Positions 22,766 to 33,712 of a stretch of 64,000 nucleotides of DNA are shown here, piece after piece; positions within the stretch are counted from its first letter, which is position 1; every line of letters begins with the position of its first letter. The stretch comes from Ceratotherium simum simum (lineage: Eukaryota > Chordata > Mammalia > Perissodactyla > Rhinocerotidae), in the NCBI RefSeq assembly GCF_000283155.1, contig NW_004454216.1:10819194-10883193 (forward strand). Reading direction: 5' to 3'. Made by a program: the position numbers and the translations under genes. A model generated the notes under the pieces. It ran no database searches and was not told the DNA's origin. It worked only from the letters and a program-made list of their open reading frames with translations.

Positions 22766-24224
22766 GGTCCATGTTGTACGTAATGTTGTCCTCACCTATA
22801 GATTGGGTTTCTTAGGGACACAGACTGAGCATTCCACTTCTCTCCCACACAATGTCTAAGCATAAGGAATCTAATAAATAGAGCAGGCGGGTGTACTTAC
22901 TATTAACAACACTGGTGAAAATTTAAAAGGAACTCCACATTTGACAATATTCTTTAGCTTAGCTGAGAAGAACAGCTTTTATCTTGTAAATACTAAATTG
23001 CTTTCTCCTTATCCAGTTAAACACAGTTTGTTTACAACTAATTGTCACCTTAGTGGCTTCTGCTCCGATGAATGTTCATATACTGTGTTTGCAGGTTTAT
23101 GCTTCTACTATTGTGTCTCTGTCCTCATAGAATATATATCCTGCATGACAAGGGCTTATCTCTCCACACCAAATAACCCTCTGCCTGAATTTTTCACTGA
23201 ATCAACCAAAGCATTCAGTTATTTTGATGCCTGCTGAGCAAAGGTAAATTCCATCAAATACCATAGAATGATGTACAGAAGAGAAAATCTAGTCCTACAT
23301 ATTCAGACCGTTTGTCTGTGACAATGAATTTCTAACTCTAGATAGGTAGATCAAGGAAGAAAGAAGGGAGCTCTGACTATTCCAGTTATTAAAGTACCAC
23401 TGTAAACATATAAATGGTTACGGGTGAGCCTCACTTTACAAACTAGAATATCAAACAGTCTTTATTTTATGAATCAGTTGAGTTCCCGTAGTTTAGTCCA
23501 GCAAATATTTCTCTTGAGGTATCAGGATATGGCTATGTTCCATTTATTAACTGAATTGAGCTTCTCTGGGTTCCTATCTGAATAACAGAGGCAAGTCCTT
23601 TTTCTCCTCACCCCCCACCACACCATTTCTGTGACAATACCAAGAGCCCTGGACAGTGGACATTGTGGATGCTCTGCCCAGATCCCCTCCAAGGCCCTTC
23701 ACAGTTCCTGTGCCCCAATTCTGACTTCTGTGTCCCTTTGCTTCTAGCACCATATCTGGGACTTTCTTTGGAGAGTCATACATTGCTAGCTTACCCTGCT
23801 ACTATTAGACTTCAAATATTTAAGTGCAATTTTAAATGTTATTTCTAAAAAGAAAAAAAGACTAATTCAAATCTGAAAATTAGATTCTAGGAATACATTT
23901 AATCTTCTAATCCAAAGACTATCCACACTTGTGCCAGAAAAGAGGCTCCCTCACCCACAGAACAGCAGTGGTAACAGCTCCATCAGTGACTCGAACTTTC
24001 AGATGTTCTTGCACTGCAGCCTTTAGGATCAATGCTATAGATTCCCCAGAAGCACCTGGATCTTGAGCTGTAGAAAATCTATACACACAAACATACACAG
24101 ACATATTTTAACACTTCGTTTAACTCCCATGCCTGGGCCAGCAATTATCTTATAAAAAGCACTCAAAACATGTTAGATAAATTAAAGAATAAATGACCGA
24201 ATGAGTAGACAATAAACTAACAGA
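22766..24224. other. Unique sequence, nothing recognised
   Basis: About 1.45 kb. The open frame at 22,941-23,237 (98 codons) has a cysteine- and tyrosine-rich translation with no domain I recognise, and no nearby partner exons. 24,125-24,205 may be a short LINE or MIR 3' end. Confidence 0.4.
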
Positions 24225-24365
24225 CTTAACAGACTTGTATTGAATATCTTCCATGTGCCAGGTACTGAACTAGGCGCTAAGGATATCACGATCAGCAAAA
24301 TCATTCACAGATCCCACCCTCATGGAGTTTACATTCTAGCAAGGCAGAAAGACAGACACTCTCTG
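24225..24365 (-). mobile_element. Ancient LINE 3' end (L2/L1M type)
   Basis: ATTGAATATCTTCCATGTGC, CAGGTACTGAACTAGGCGCT, AAGGATATCACGATCAGCAA and CCTCATGGAGTTTACATTCT give a clear reverse-complement match to the old LINE 3' terminus. Confidence 0.8.
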
Positions 24366-24372
24366 CACATGT

Positions 24373-24404
24373 GTGCACACACACGCACACAAACACACAC
24401 ACAC
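24373..24404. repeat. Imperfect (CA)n microsatellite
   Basis: GCACACACACGCACACAAAC then ACACACACACAC. Interrupted by G and A changes, so probably stable. Confidence 0.9.
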
Positions 24405-25594
24405 GGAGAGCCAACTGAGTTCTGTAAGGGAATAATGGTTTGTAGGGATGAAGAATATCCACTAAGGAATCCAGCAGCAAAGACAAGAGTGAGTAGGGTG
24501 CCTGACTAGTTTGGTACATGCCCAGTGGCTCCTGAAGCTATAGATACCAATTCGTGTGCATGTATCATTGGTATGTCAAGGATGGCCAGTACTCGCAGAA
24601 GTGTATATAGAAACAGATGTCTTTACAAAGAAAATTCTATTTTCAATAAACTCTTTAATGTCATTGTATAGCAAAGATTCATGCAAAGTAGAGAATCATC
24701 TCTAATCAGTTTTGCAACTTATCTTTATGGTTTACTTAGAGTAAGATGAATCTGCAATGTGATTAAATAATAATGTAGCAAATTGTTAGAGCCAAGAATG
24801 AGAGGAAAGCTTGTAATAAGTTTCAGCAAAGCTTGAGAGAATTTGGCTCCCTCCCCAAAAGGTATTTCCTCCTCACCCTTTTGAAAGTATGAGCTCTTGC
24901 ATACTATGGAATAACACGCTAGTATCAGCCTGAATATAAATGTTATTTTACAGAATTAGGATAATTTTTCTGACAGAATAAAGATTCCAGTTTAATTCTA
25001 TTGATTTGACTTACTTTAGTAAAGACAGCATTTAGTATGAGGCTTTGGGAAATTACTTCAACTCTCCTGCAGCTACACTGGCAAGCCTATAAACAATTTT
25101 ACTCATTCTCAGAATATTTCCTTAGTTCAGTAGAGTCACATGATAGCTAAAGTAATGACACCATGAGTGCCACACACAGCAACAGCTATGCTGCTGCAGA
25201 AGGAGAAGCGGCTAAGGCAACTCTGTTATAAACTTACCAAAAAAAATTACCAAAGTAGAAGATAGCAAATATAACATGATAAGTAATGAGCTTTACATCT
25301 GTATATTGTTGCTGTGATAATTTCTTCTTACATTTTAGATCAAGGTTGCTCAGATACCTTGGTCCCAAAGCATGAAAACATTACCATTAACATGCTGTCA
25401 GTCTTCATGGAGGCTCTGGATAATAACTTATTTTTGACATGTCAGAAGTAGACATTACTCATGTCTGTAAGAAAAAAGAGAAGGTAAAAGAAAATCTTTA
25501 GCCAACTCTGACATCTTGATTATTGACTCCTTGCATGGTCTTCTAGTGTCTCTATCATTCACTGGGTCTTGAGCCACGCAGAACAGTGCATGTG
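24405..25594. other. Unique sequence, nothing recognised
   Basis: About 1.2 kb, AT-rich, without a nameable repeat or coding signal. Confidence 0.4.
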
Positions 25595-25840
25595 ACAGGC
25601 AGTGTGGTATGGTATAAACAGCACGGGCACTACAGTCAGAAAACTCTGATTTAAATTCCGGCCTGGCCACACGGAAGGTGTCCAACACTGAACACTTAAC
25701 ACTGAGTATGACCTTCCTCAACTATGAAAGGGAGAATGAATGCGTATTTTACAGATTGTGAAGAGGGCTAAATGTGATTACGCATGTAAAATTCCTTGCA
25801 TGGTCGCATGGCAAGTGTTTAATAAACATTTAAGTAAATA
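25595..25840 (+). mobile_element. MIR SINE, nearly complete
   Basis: GCAGTGTGGTATGGTATAAA then CAGCACGGGCACTACAGTCA, CCGGCCTGGCCACACGGAAG, GTGAAGAGGGCTAAATGTGA and GGCAAGTGTTTAATAAACAT cover MIR from the tRNA-like head to the LINE-like tail. An insertion-like stretch near 25,680-25,715 replaces the TTACTAGCTGTG block. Confidence 0.85.
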
Positions 25841-26049
25841 CGCGGTTGTCTTCATCTCACCACTAAGGAATGAAAAGTGGAGATCTGTACAATTACGCTG
25901 ACTCCTTGGGGTACACTCATCAAATTCTTCCAGCTTCCCTCCTCTTACTTACTTCCAAGTTAGAGAATTGTTTGGGATCGTCCCCATCTCTATGTGGATC
26001 TGTTTTAATACCAATGCCCAGCTGTCTATAGTCTTTCACATGCAACATC
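25841..26049. other. Unique sequence, nothing recognised
   Basis: About 200 bp of mixed sequence. It may be a further diverged part of the LINE fragment to its right. Confidence 0.35.
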
Positions 26050-26215
26050 TACTCTTCCCTTTTGAATCCCATACACCTTCATACTAATCTCCATAAAGCT
26101 TTACTCTGATCATGTTACCATATTACTCTACAACCTCCAGTGACTCCCAAATGTCCACAGAAAATGCTCAAATTCTAAGCTAGGATACTGAAGACCCTTC
26201 ATTCTCAACATACAT
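26050..26215 (+). mobile_element. Ancient LINE fragment (L2/L1M type)
   Basis: GCTTTACTCTGATCATGTTA, CTCTACAACCTCCAGTGACT then CCCAAATG matches the CTGATCATGTCACTCC...CAATGGCTTCCCAT block of old LINE 3' regions. It ends shortly before the ERE at 26,245. Confidence 0.5.
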
Positions 26216-26244
26216 GTATGGACACAATAGAAATAGGAAATGTA

Positions 26245-26543
26245 GGGGAGGGCCCAGTGGCGTAGTAGTTAAGTTCACGTGCTCCACTTCAGCGGCCTGG
26301 GGTTCGCAGGTTTGGATCCCAGGTACGGACCTGTGTACCACTCATCAAGCCATGCTGTGGCAGCATCCCACATACAAAGTAGAGGAAGATGGGCACGGAT
26401 GTTAGCTTAGGGCTAATCTTCCTCAGCAAAAAGAGGAAGATTGGCAGTGGACGTTAGCTCAGGGCTGATCTTCATCACCAAAAAGAGGAAGATTGGCACC
26501 GGATGTTAGCTCAGGGCTGATCTTCCTCACCAAAAAAAAAAAA
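26245..26543 (+). mobile_element. ERE SINE with three tandem tail units
   Basis: It starts GGGGAGGGCCCAGTGGCGTA, with the A box region AGTAGTTAAGTTCACGTGC and a B box GGTTTGGATCC. The tail unit GAGGAAGAT..GGA(T/C)GTTAGCT(C/T)AGGGCT.ATCTTC is present three times, starting at 26,382, 26,433 and 26,485, and is followed by an A12 run. Other copies here have one or two. The right end directly abuts an L1. Confidence 0.95.
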
Positions 26544-27825
26544 ATCTAAAACCACACATCTACAGGCAGCTAATCTTTGACAAAGAAGCTAAGAACATAC
26601 AATGGAGAAAGGAAAGTGTCTTAAATAAATGGTGCTGGGAAAACTGGACAGCCACATGCAAAAGAATGAAAATAGACCATTATCTTTCACCATACACAAA
26701 ATTAACTCAAAATAGATTAAAGACTTGAAGGTAAGACATGAAACCATAAAACTCCTGAAGAAAATATAGGCAGTACGCTCTTTGACATTGGTCTTAGAAG
26801 GATCTTTTTGAATACCATGTCTACTTGGGCAAGAGACACAAAAGAAAAAATAAATGGGACTTCATCAGACTAAAGAGCTTCTGCAAGGCAATGGAAACCA
26901 GGAACAAAATGAAAAGACAACCCACCAACTGGGAGACAATATTTGCAAATCATGTATCCAAAAAGGGGTTAATCTCCAAAATATATAAAGAACTCACACA
27001 ACTCAACAACAAAAAAACAAAAACAACTCGATCAAAAAATTGGCAGAGGATATGAACAGACATTTTTCCAAAGAAGATATACTGATGGCCAATAGGCACA
27101 TGAAAAGATGTGCAACATCACTATCATCAGGGAAATGCAAATCAAAACAACATTGAGATATCAACTCACACCCATTAGAATGGCTATAATCACCAAGACA
27201 AAAGATAACAAATGTTAGAGAAGATGTGGAGAAAACGGAACCTTCATACACTACTGGTGGGAAGGCAAACTGGTGCAGCCACTATGTAGAACAATACGGA
27301 GATTTCTCAAAAAATTAAAAATAGAAATACCATACGACCCAGCTATCCCACTACTGGATATTTATCCAAAGAACTTGAAATCAACAACAGACTTATGCAT
27401 CCCTATGTTCATTGCAGCATTATTCACAATAGCCAAGACATGGAAGCAACCCAAGTGCCCATCAACTGATGAAAGGATAAAGAAGAGGCAGTATATATAT
27501 ACAATGGAATACTACTCAGCCATAAAAAGATAAAATTGTCCTATTCACAACAACATGGATGGACTTTGAGGGTATTATGTTAAGTGAGATAAGCCTGACA
27601 GAGAAAGTCAAACACCATATGATTTCACTCATATGTGGAAGATAAACTAACACACCGACAAAGAGAACAGATTAGTGGTTACCAGCGGGGAAGGGGGCTG
27701 AGTCGTGGGCATAAGGGGTAAAGGGGCATATTTATATTGTGACTGACAAATAATAATGTACAGCTGAAATTTCACAATGTTATAAACTATGACCTCAATA
27801 AAGCAAACAAAAAAAACAACAAACA
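26544..27825 (+). mobile_element. L1 LINE, 5'-truncated (ORF2 C-terminal part and 3' UTR)
   Basis: The segment begins mid-ORF2 (ACATCTACAGGCAGCTAATC) and carries the reverse transcriptase C-terminal region in decayed, frame-shifted form. The best frame is 27,273-27,533, with [34 protein letters not shown] and [11 protein letters not shown], all hallmarks of the L1 ORF2 C-terminus. Other pieces lie at 26,825-27,055. The 3' UTR ends with AATAAA at 27,797-27,802 and an A-rich tail. AAAATCTA occurs at both junctions (near 26,541 and 27,838) and may be a short target-site duplication. The element was dead on arrival by 5' truncation and is further decayed. Confidence 0.93.
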
Positions 27826-28299
27826 ACCAAAAAATAGAAAATCTATAATTAAAATGACTATCAAAATCTATGAATACAAATTATAAACCACAGTACAGTA
27901 TCCTATGCCTAAACAGATTGAGGATCAGTTGTACAAACATAGCAGTCAGTAGCAGATGTCTTTGAATCTCTCCTGCTAGAAGTGCTAGAATGTCTCTAAA
28001 ATGTTATGAGCATTTTGCTCTTTTATAACAAGTAGAGAGGTTATGCTGGGCTGCATAGCAAGACAGTCTGAAGAAAGTGATGACTTGTAGAGTCTCAGGT
28101 AAGTGGAATAATACCAATAACAATAGAAACTAGCCAATGTTGCCTGTCTCAGCCCAATTTCCCTAGGAAGAATAAGACAAAAGCTTATTGCTAACATCTT
28201 ATTAGAAAGAGCAAATCCAGTGAAGCAAGGGTAGAGGAAAAGGTACTAAAGGAGGGAAAGAGCATATAAGGGAGTATATTACTGAACCGGCCGCAGCTT
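27826..28299. other. Unique sequence, nothing recognised
   Basis: About 470 bp without a nameable repeat. The open frame at 27,985-28,197 on the minus strand has no recognisable domain. Confidence 0.4.
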
Positions 28300-29260
28300 T
28301 GTGACAAGGTCATTGATTGCTCAGCTCCCTGGATGGCTTTACAGAGGTGTTTAGGACTACTGTGTTTCCAAACAGTCCAGAGAAAAGGCATAAGAAAGTA
28401 CTTTCTTTGCTGGTTCCCTCCTGGCTCCCACCCCCTGAATAGTCAATGTTCACAACATAGAGAATTAATTCCCTACATCTTGGTGGTGTCACCTGCTCCT
28501 TCAGCAATGCTGAGGAAGCCAGATCCTATGTCCTTCACCTTGGTGCTTTGAGGCAGGAGGTGGTGAGAGAAGCCAGATCCCTGTTTGAGGTGATGGACCT
28601 CACAGGCATCTTGGAGGTGGTCACTAAAATGATGAAATTTTACCAAAACAGGTGGCTAAGTAAGGTCTGTGCTGAGTCACTCACAGGATCCCTTCTGTGT
28701 CTGTTCAGAATTAAATGGACTATTTTGTGCCAGTGCTCATGAAAGATAAAGATAAACAGGGAGAAAGCATATTGAGCAGGAAACATCTTCAGACCACTCC
28801 GCGGATCTGACACCTGTGAAAGGAAAGAGAGAAGGAACCAGAATTGGGCCACAGGTCTGACAAACCCTAGGCCAACTTGATGGAGTTACCCTATCAAGAC
28901 TGCCCAGCAAAGGAGTCCCACAATGGGCAGTAATGGCCAGACCCTAGTACCCTACCATGCTCAGCCACGCGCTGAGAACCACCTGGGAAGATGGTGACCT
29001 TGGCCCAAATGCCATAGCAGATCCCAAAGGTGCTATAATTGGATGCTGTTAGCTAACTGCATGCCTAACAGTGAAAGCATAATCCCTCTTGAAAGGAGAT
29101 CCAAGCAGCACATCTCCATGATTCCCACACCCACAGAGACTTTGCATCAAGAGCTCCGGGCTCCTGAATGAATTGAGAGTTTGATGAGATTGATCCTCTA
29201 AATGTAAATTTAGTGCATGGTTTTCCTGTTTTAACTTTCTGAGTTCAGTACTGTTGACCA
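28300..29260 (+). other. Possible ERVL/MaLR internal remnant, or unique
   Basis: The stretch has several plus-strand open pieces separated by stops, in a GC content above its neighbours. One piece (28,548-28,739) encodes SLFEVMDLTGILEVVTKMMK and is followed closely by YQNRW and LTGSLL. It weakly recalls gag-like helical segments of ERVL/MaLR internal regions. No LTRs are seen on either side. The resemblance is from memory and could be wrong. If it is retroviral it is an old, broken copy. Confidence 0.2.
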
Positions 29261-30394
29261 ATCCCTCTAGGTAACCCTGCCTAGCATCCAGTAAGTATGC
29301 TACTTCACAGCAGTAAACTTAGCAGAAAAAAAAAATGGCCAAAATAACATCCAGAGATATGCATAGGTCTCTATAACTGAAGAACCAAAAGTTTTCATTC
29401 TCTTTGGACCAGTTCAGCAACATAGAGAGGGTGACAGATAGGAAAGTGTTCCAAGATGAGCAATGGTGATGATTACAACAGGACTGGTTGATGGAGAAAG
29501 AAAAAGAATCCAATTTGTACAGCTGGTCTTTACAGTTACTGAGAAGGACCAGAGAAGCCTGCAAATACTTGGGGCGTAAGACACTAAGGAAGAAAACCTC
29601 ATTAGTTGAAATGCAAAGGATGTAAGTCCATAACATGGAAGGAAGTCTCAAAAATAAATAAATAAATATTTTGCTGAATATCAAGGAAAAAATTTCCTGA
29701 CCTAGGAGAAGCTTATGAAATTATATTTAAAAGTAGACTTAGAGATAAACTCAGGTTATAGCAAACAATTTTGTACCATCCCGTAGGGGAGTCAACTTAT
29801 TGGATTTTTTTCCTCTTCTTGTTTGTCTCCTTCTGTGTCTGTACCACAACTTTCCAGAAACTTTATTAGTGTTCTTGGCAGCTCTGGGCACAAATGGATA
29901 ACTAGTGATTTCCCTGTGGAAGGATCAAATATCTTTGGAGAGAAAGCTGAACTGGAATTTTTCAAGCATCTACTACATTCTTTCCTAATGTGGCAGCTGG
30001 TGTGCTGGACAGAAGTACAAGAAGTCTCTGACCAAAGAGTAGGCTGTGTTCTCAAAGCTGCAGAGTGAAAACTCTTAATTCAGTTCCTCGTGGAAAGACT
30101 TAACCACGAACCCTGATTAACTATCACTAGAGATAGTGCCAGAATCAAGCTTGTGTAACTCCTACTGTACAAGAGGTGTAGAGATAATAGTATTAGTTTA
30201 ACTGAGTCTAACTTCCTATTCACTTGTATCGCTCCTAACTACTTGCTTCTAAGGGGAAATGCCTTGTCTTTAGTAATGCTGTACTATTGTCATCTTGAAA
30301 TTCTTCATAGTTTTTGAACAACAGGTCCCGCATTTTAATTTTGCACTGGGCCCCACAAATTATGCAGGCAGTTCTGCTATCAGTATCTTAAGAT
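29261..30394. other. Unique sequence, nothing recognised
   Basis: About 1.1 kb. AAATAAATAAATAAATATTT at 29,653-29,670 is a short AAAT tract. The 121-codon minus-strand frame (29,319-29,684) is hydrophobic and serine-rich but has no recognisable domain and no conserved context. Frames at 29,792-30,068 overlap on opposite strands. Confidence 0.4.
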
Positions 30395-30617
30395 TAGCCA
30401 AGTCCTTTCCCATATATTATCTCATTTTATCCTCGCAATTGCCTGTGAAGTGGGTAAGGCAGGTTTTACTGTCTTTGTTTTATAGCTACATAAATTGAGG
30501 CTCAAAGAAGAAAAGAAATTTACTTCACAAAGTTAAATATGTGGTAGAGCTGAGACCTCAATTCAAGACTTCAGGCTTCAAGGCCAGGGCTCTTTCCACG
30601 AGCCCACACTGCCTCCA
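30395..30617 (-). mobile_element. MIR SINE, nearly complete
   Basis: ATTATCTCATTTTATCCTCG, CTACATAAATTGAGGCTCAA, GGTAGAGCTGAGACCTCAAT and AGGGCTCTTTCCACGAGCCC give the reverse-complement MIR series down to the tRNA-like head. Confidence 0.88.
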
Positions 30618-31544
30618 GACGTCCTGACCTGGGGTTCAGTTACACAACAATATAAAATAAGTGGTTGGCAGGTGAGAATAGCCTCCTATTCTCAGGAACT
30701 CCACATGACCGATATTGTTTCGTCTCAAATTCTTTCTTTGTAAGTGGCAAGATCTTGCTCTTTTAAGACAAGATCCAGTTCTTTCTTTTCTGTTTCTTCA
30801 CAGACCTTAAAATTTGTCTGTTTAGTCATTATCTAAATCCCACCGATCGTGTGTAAATGTCTTTTCCTTAATTGGCAGTGTTATATCTGAGTTTCTGTGC
30901 TAGGTTGACCCCTGTCAGTACACAGAAATGACCTGTGACCTTGCTAGCTGAGTGTCTGGGATTTCTGGGTAACTTTTTCTTAGTTTTATACAGTAAGAAG
31001 GGGAGTTCTAATTAGGAATCCCATGAGGCATAGCTGAAAGATTTTGAATAGCATGTGATAAAGTGCATCTGTCCCTGTTAGAAAATGCCTGGGAATACAG
31101 ATGAGGGAAAGGAGCAGTGATGATAAATTATCAGGTTATGAGGATTACAGAAGCCCCCTGAAGAGACACAACATGGTGGGAATGACCACGTGTTCCTCAC
31201 TTTGCTCAATAGATCTGAAGATAGGAAATTTCTCAAGGCTTCCATTTGTAAGTATAAAAGCAGTGTTAAAGACTCTTAGGACAAGAAGGTTATTTTTCTC
31301 CTTAAGGTGACATAAAGGATCATGTTGATCTTGGGGGAAGGTTTTAGCTATCCCAATGGTGAATGTGACTGAACTTCAGGGGAGGAAGACAAGTGAGATT
31401 TTTACTATAATGTACCGTATCAAGGAGACAGAAAAATCATTATAAAAGATTATATTCCAATGACACCCGTCAGTTTCAGAAAATTACTAAGAGTAAAAAT
31501 AATATAGTAGCTTAATAATATATTCTAGATCTCAATCCCATGCA
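30618..31544. other. Unique sequence, nothing recognised
   Basis: About 930 bp without a nameable repeat. The 69-codon frame at 31,101-31,310 has no recognisable domain. Confidence 0.4.
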
Positions 31545-31790
31545 GTACACAGTATAGAGGGAAAAGCAGGAACTCTTGAACCATACAGACTTAGGATGGA
31601 TTCCCAGCTTGCTTATTTCACAGTTTTGTGCTTGGCCAATTCATTTAACTTCAATGAATTTTTCTGACTTTATAAGAAAATTAGAAATAATAACATCCAC
31701 ATAAGCTTGTTGGGAATAATAAACAACCTTATCTCATAGTGCTTGACACAGGGTATGTGCTCAAAAGGGGTAGCTGTTATTATTTATTCC
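31545..31790 (+). mobile_element. MIR SINE
   Basis: CACAGTATAGAGGGAAAAGC, TGTGCTTGGCCAATTCATTT, TGTTGGGAATAATAAACAAC and AGTGCTTGACACAGGGTATG follow the MIR consensus from head to tail. Confidence 0.78.
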
Positions 31791-32079
31791 CCTCCAGTCA
31801 AGTTGACTTACAACACTTGGCCTGCCTGGGAGACATTCTTTTCTATCCTGAGTTGATCCTTTGCCCAATAGCACAAAATCTATAGTTGCCAATAGCCAAA
31901 ATGACAGACAGCTCCTCCATTTCCAGGTAACAGAATCTTAAAATGAGAGTGGATGAGAATGCAGTCCTCCTCTTAGGTTTGCTTAAGCTCTGGCACTCCC
32001 ACACAAAAAAATATATTTAAAATTATTCTGCTGCATCCTCCTTTTCATCCATCACTGCTTCCAAACCAACACTGCTGTG
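31791..32079. other. Unique sequence, nothing recognised
   Basis: About 290 bp without a nameable repeat. It may be part of the repeat-free block to its right. Confidence 0.4.
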
Positions 32080-32700
32080 GCCAGATTCCAAGCCCAACTT
32101 TATTCTCAGAGGATCTGTTATTTGAGGCACCACTGTGCATTACAAGCGGGGAAGCATTTTGGTACTTTGATTACATGCTGCCTTCAACACAGTCATTTTG
32201 TGTAAGCTGCAATTAAACATTTACAATTCATTTAAGAGCAGTAAAAGAGACATGGTTTAAAAACATAATTGTGATGTTGGCTTTGCAGGGTTTTTCTTTA
32301 TATCTAAATATTGGCAATTGTGTGGTGTTGATATATATGTAGAAAGTACCTATAGAAGAAGAAAATATTATTTTATAAAGAGCCACTCTGAAGTTTTTGC
32401 TATTGCCAAGTTATAAATAACATTTAAAACATTTTAATGTAGTCTAAGGATTTTATGAGTTTTTCATATTTTGAATTGTGATAATAATATTTATTTCTAT
32501 TTGTAAATGGTGATGATCAGCATCTTATTTTTCTAAAAGGACTATCACCTTCTGACTATAAACTAATGAAATTTGTTTAGCAACAGTTTGAGTCACTTTG
32601 TGGTTAATTAATTCTCTCTCTCAATAATTATAACAATCTAAAAATCTATCCTTATTGTATAAAATTTAATAATTTTAGCAAATTTTTCTAAATCTGTCTG
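32080..32700. promoter_or_regulatory. Candidate conserved non-coding block
   Basis: About 600 bp without repeats, AT-rich and full of homeodomain-type and E-box-like words (CTGCAATTAAACATTTACAA, GGTTAATTAATTC, TAATTGTGATG). It lacks any open frame. The texture resembles known developmental enhancers. Conservation is not visible from one sequence. Confidence 0.28.
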
Positions 32701-32872
32701 CCAACCAAGTTACCATACTTATGATTTATGTTCCTTGCTTCCACATCTGGCTCTTAGTGTGCTACAGAAGAGAGTCTCAGAAGTTTTCTATGCAGAACAA
32801 AGCCAGCATAGTGAGACATATAGAAAGATATCATATGATAATAGTCAAAAGACATCGGTTCTATTTCCTACT
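32701..32872. other. Unique flank of the MLT1 LTR
   Basis: No repeat or motif recognised. Confidence 0.4.
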
Positions 32873-33218
32873 TGCTATAGGCTGAATGCTTGTGTGCCCC
32901 TTAAATTCATATATTGAAATCCTAACGCCCAGCGTGATGGTATAAGGAGGTACAGCCTTTGGGAGATGATTAAATCTTGAAGGCAGAATCATCATAAATG
33001 GGATTGTGTTTTTATAACAGAGGCCCTAGAGAGCCCCTCTCCCCTTCCACCTCGAGGATACACAAGAAGTTTGCAACCCGGAAGAGGACCTTCACCCAAC
33101 CATACTGGCACTCTGATTTTGGACTTCCAGATTCCAGAACTGTGAAAAATAAATTTTAGTTGTTTATAAGCCCCCAGTCTGTGGTATTTTGTTACAGCAG
33201 CCCAAATGGACTAAGACA
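32873..33218 (+). mobile_element. Solo MaLR LTR (MLT1A-like), complete
   Basis: It starts TGCTATAGGCTGAATGCTTG and ends AATGGACTAAGACA, the diagnostic MLT1 termini. Internal blocks CCTTTGGGAGATGATTAAAT, CCAACCATACTGGCACTCTG and TTCCAGAACTGTGAAAAATA are in order. The polyadenylation signal AATAAA is at 33,148-33,153 and the R/U5 part GCCCCCAGTCTGTGGTATTT is present. It is about 346 bp, close to family length. No internal region is attached. Confidence 0.95.
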
Positions 33219-33567
33219 CTACTCTTGAATTTACCAGGATTTGACCTTAAACTAGTCATTTCACCTTTCTGACCCACTTTTTCTGTATTTGAATCTTAAA
33301 ATATGGCCAAGGTAAACTATGAGATCTATACCAGTGACAGACTCCTGTGGCCCAGGTCTGCAGACACATTATGTTGGTGTAAAAGATAGGTCTACCAACT
33401 GCCTCATCCTCTTGCCTTATCCTGCTTGCCATAGTATGGGGCAAAAATATTTTCTTCCAGAATGAATGAAAGAAAATCATTAAAGAGATAAATGGGAGAA
33501 GCAGTATGGTTGAATTTGTTTTCCTAACTCTCTGTTAGTGAATTGTTAATTCACATCATAGAACATA
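33219..33567. other. Unique sequence, nothing recognised
   Basis: About 350 bp without a nameable repeat or coding signal. Confidence 0.4.
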
Positions 33568-33712
33568 ACAGCCTTAAAAGTCATCAGATCAAATGCCTTA
33601 GTTAATAGATGGAAACTGAGACAGAAAACATTTGTTCAAGGCTCACCACTGAAGTAGTGGCAAAGCCAGGACTAAAACTCAGGTCTCCTGACTCCAGTCT
33701 CTTGTTACTGAT
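33568..33712 (-). mobile_element. MIR-type SINE fragment
   Basis: TAGATGGAAACTGAGACAGA, TCAAGGCTCACCACTGAAGT, GCAAAGCCAGGACTAAAACT and CAGGTCTCCTGACTCCAGTC are the reverse complement of the MIR/MIR3 core and head. Confidence 0.75.

Noticed and set aside
27273..27533. Open frame with clear reverse-transcriptase C-terminal similarity
   Set aside because: Real homology to L1 ORF2, but it is one surviving piece of a truncated, frame-shifted L1 and not a functional gene.
29319..29684. 121-codon minus-strand frame
   Set aside because: No domain, overlapping frames and no splice or promoter context. Compatible with chance in AT-rich DNA.
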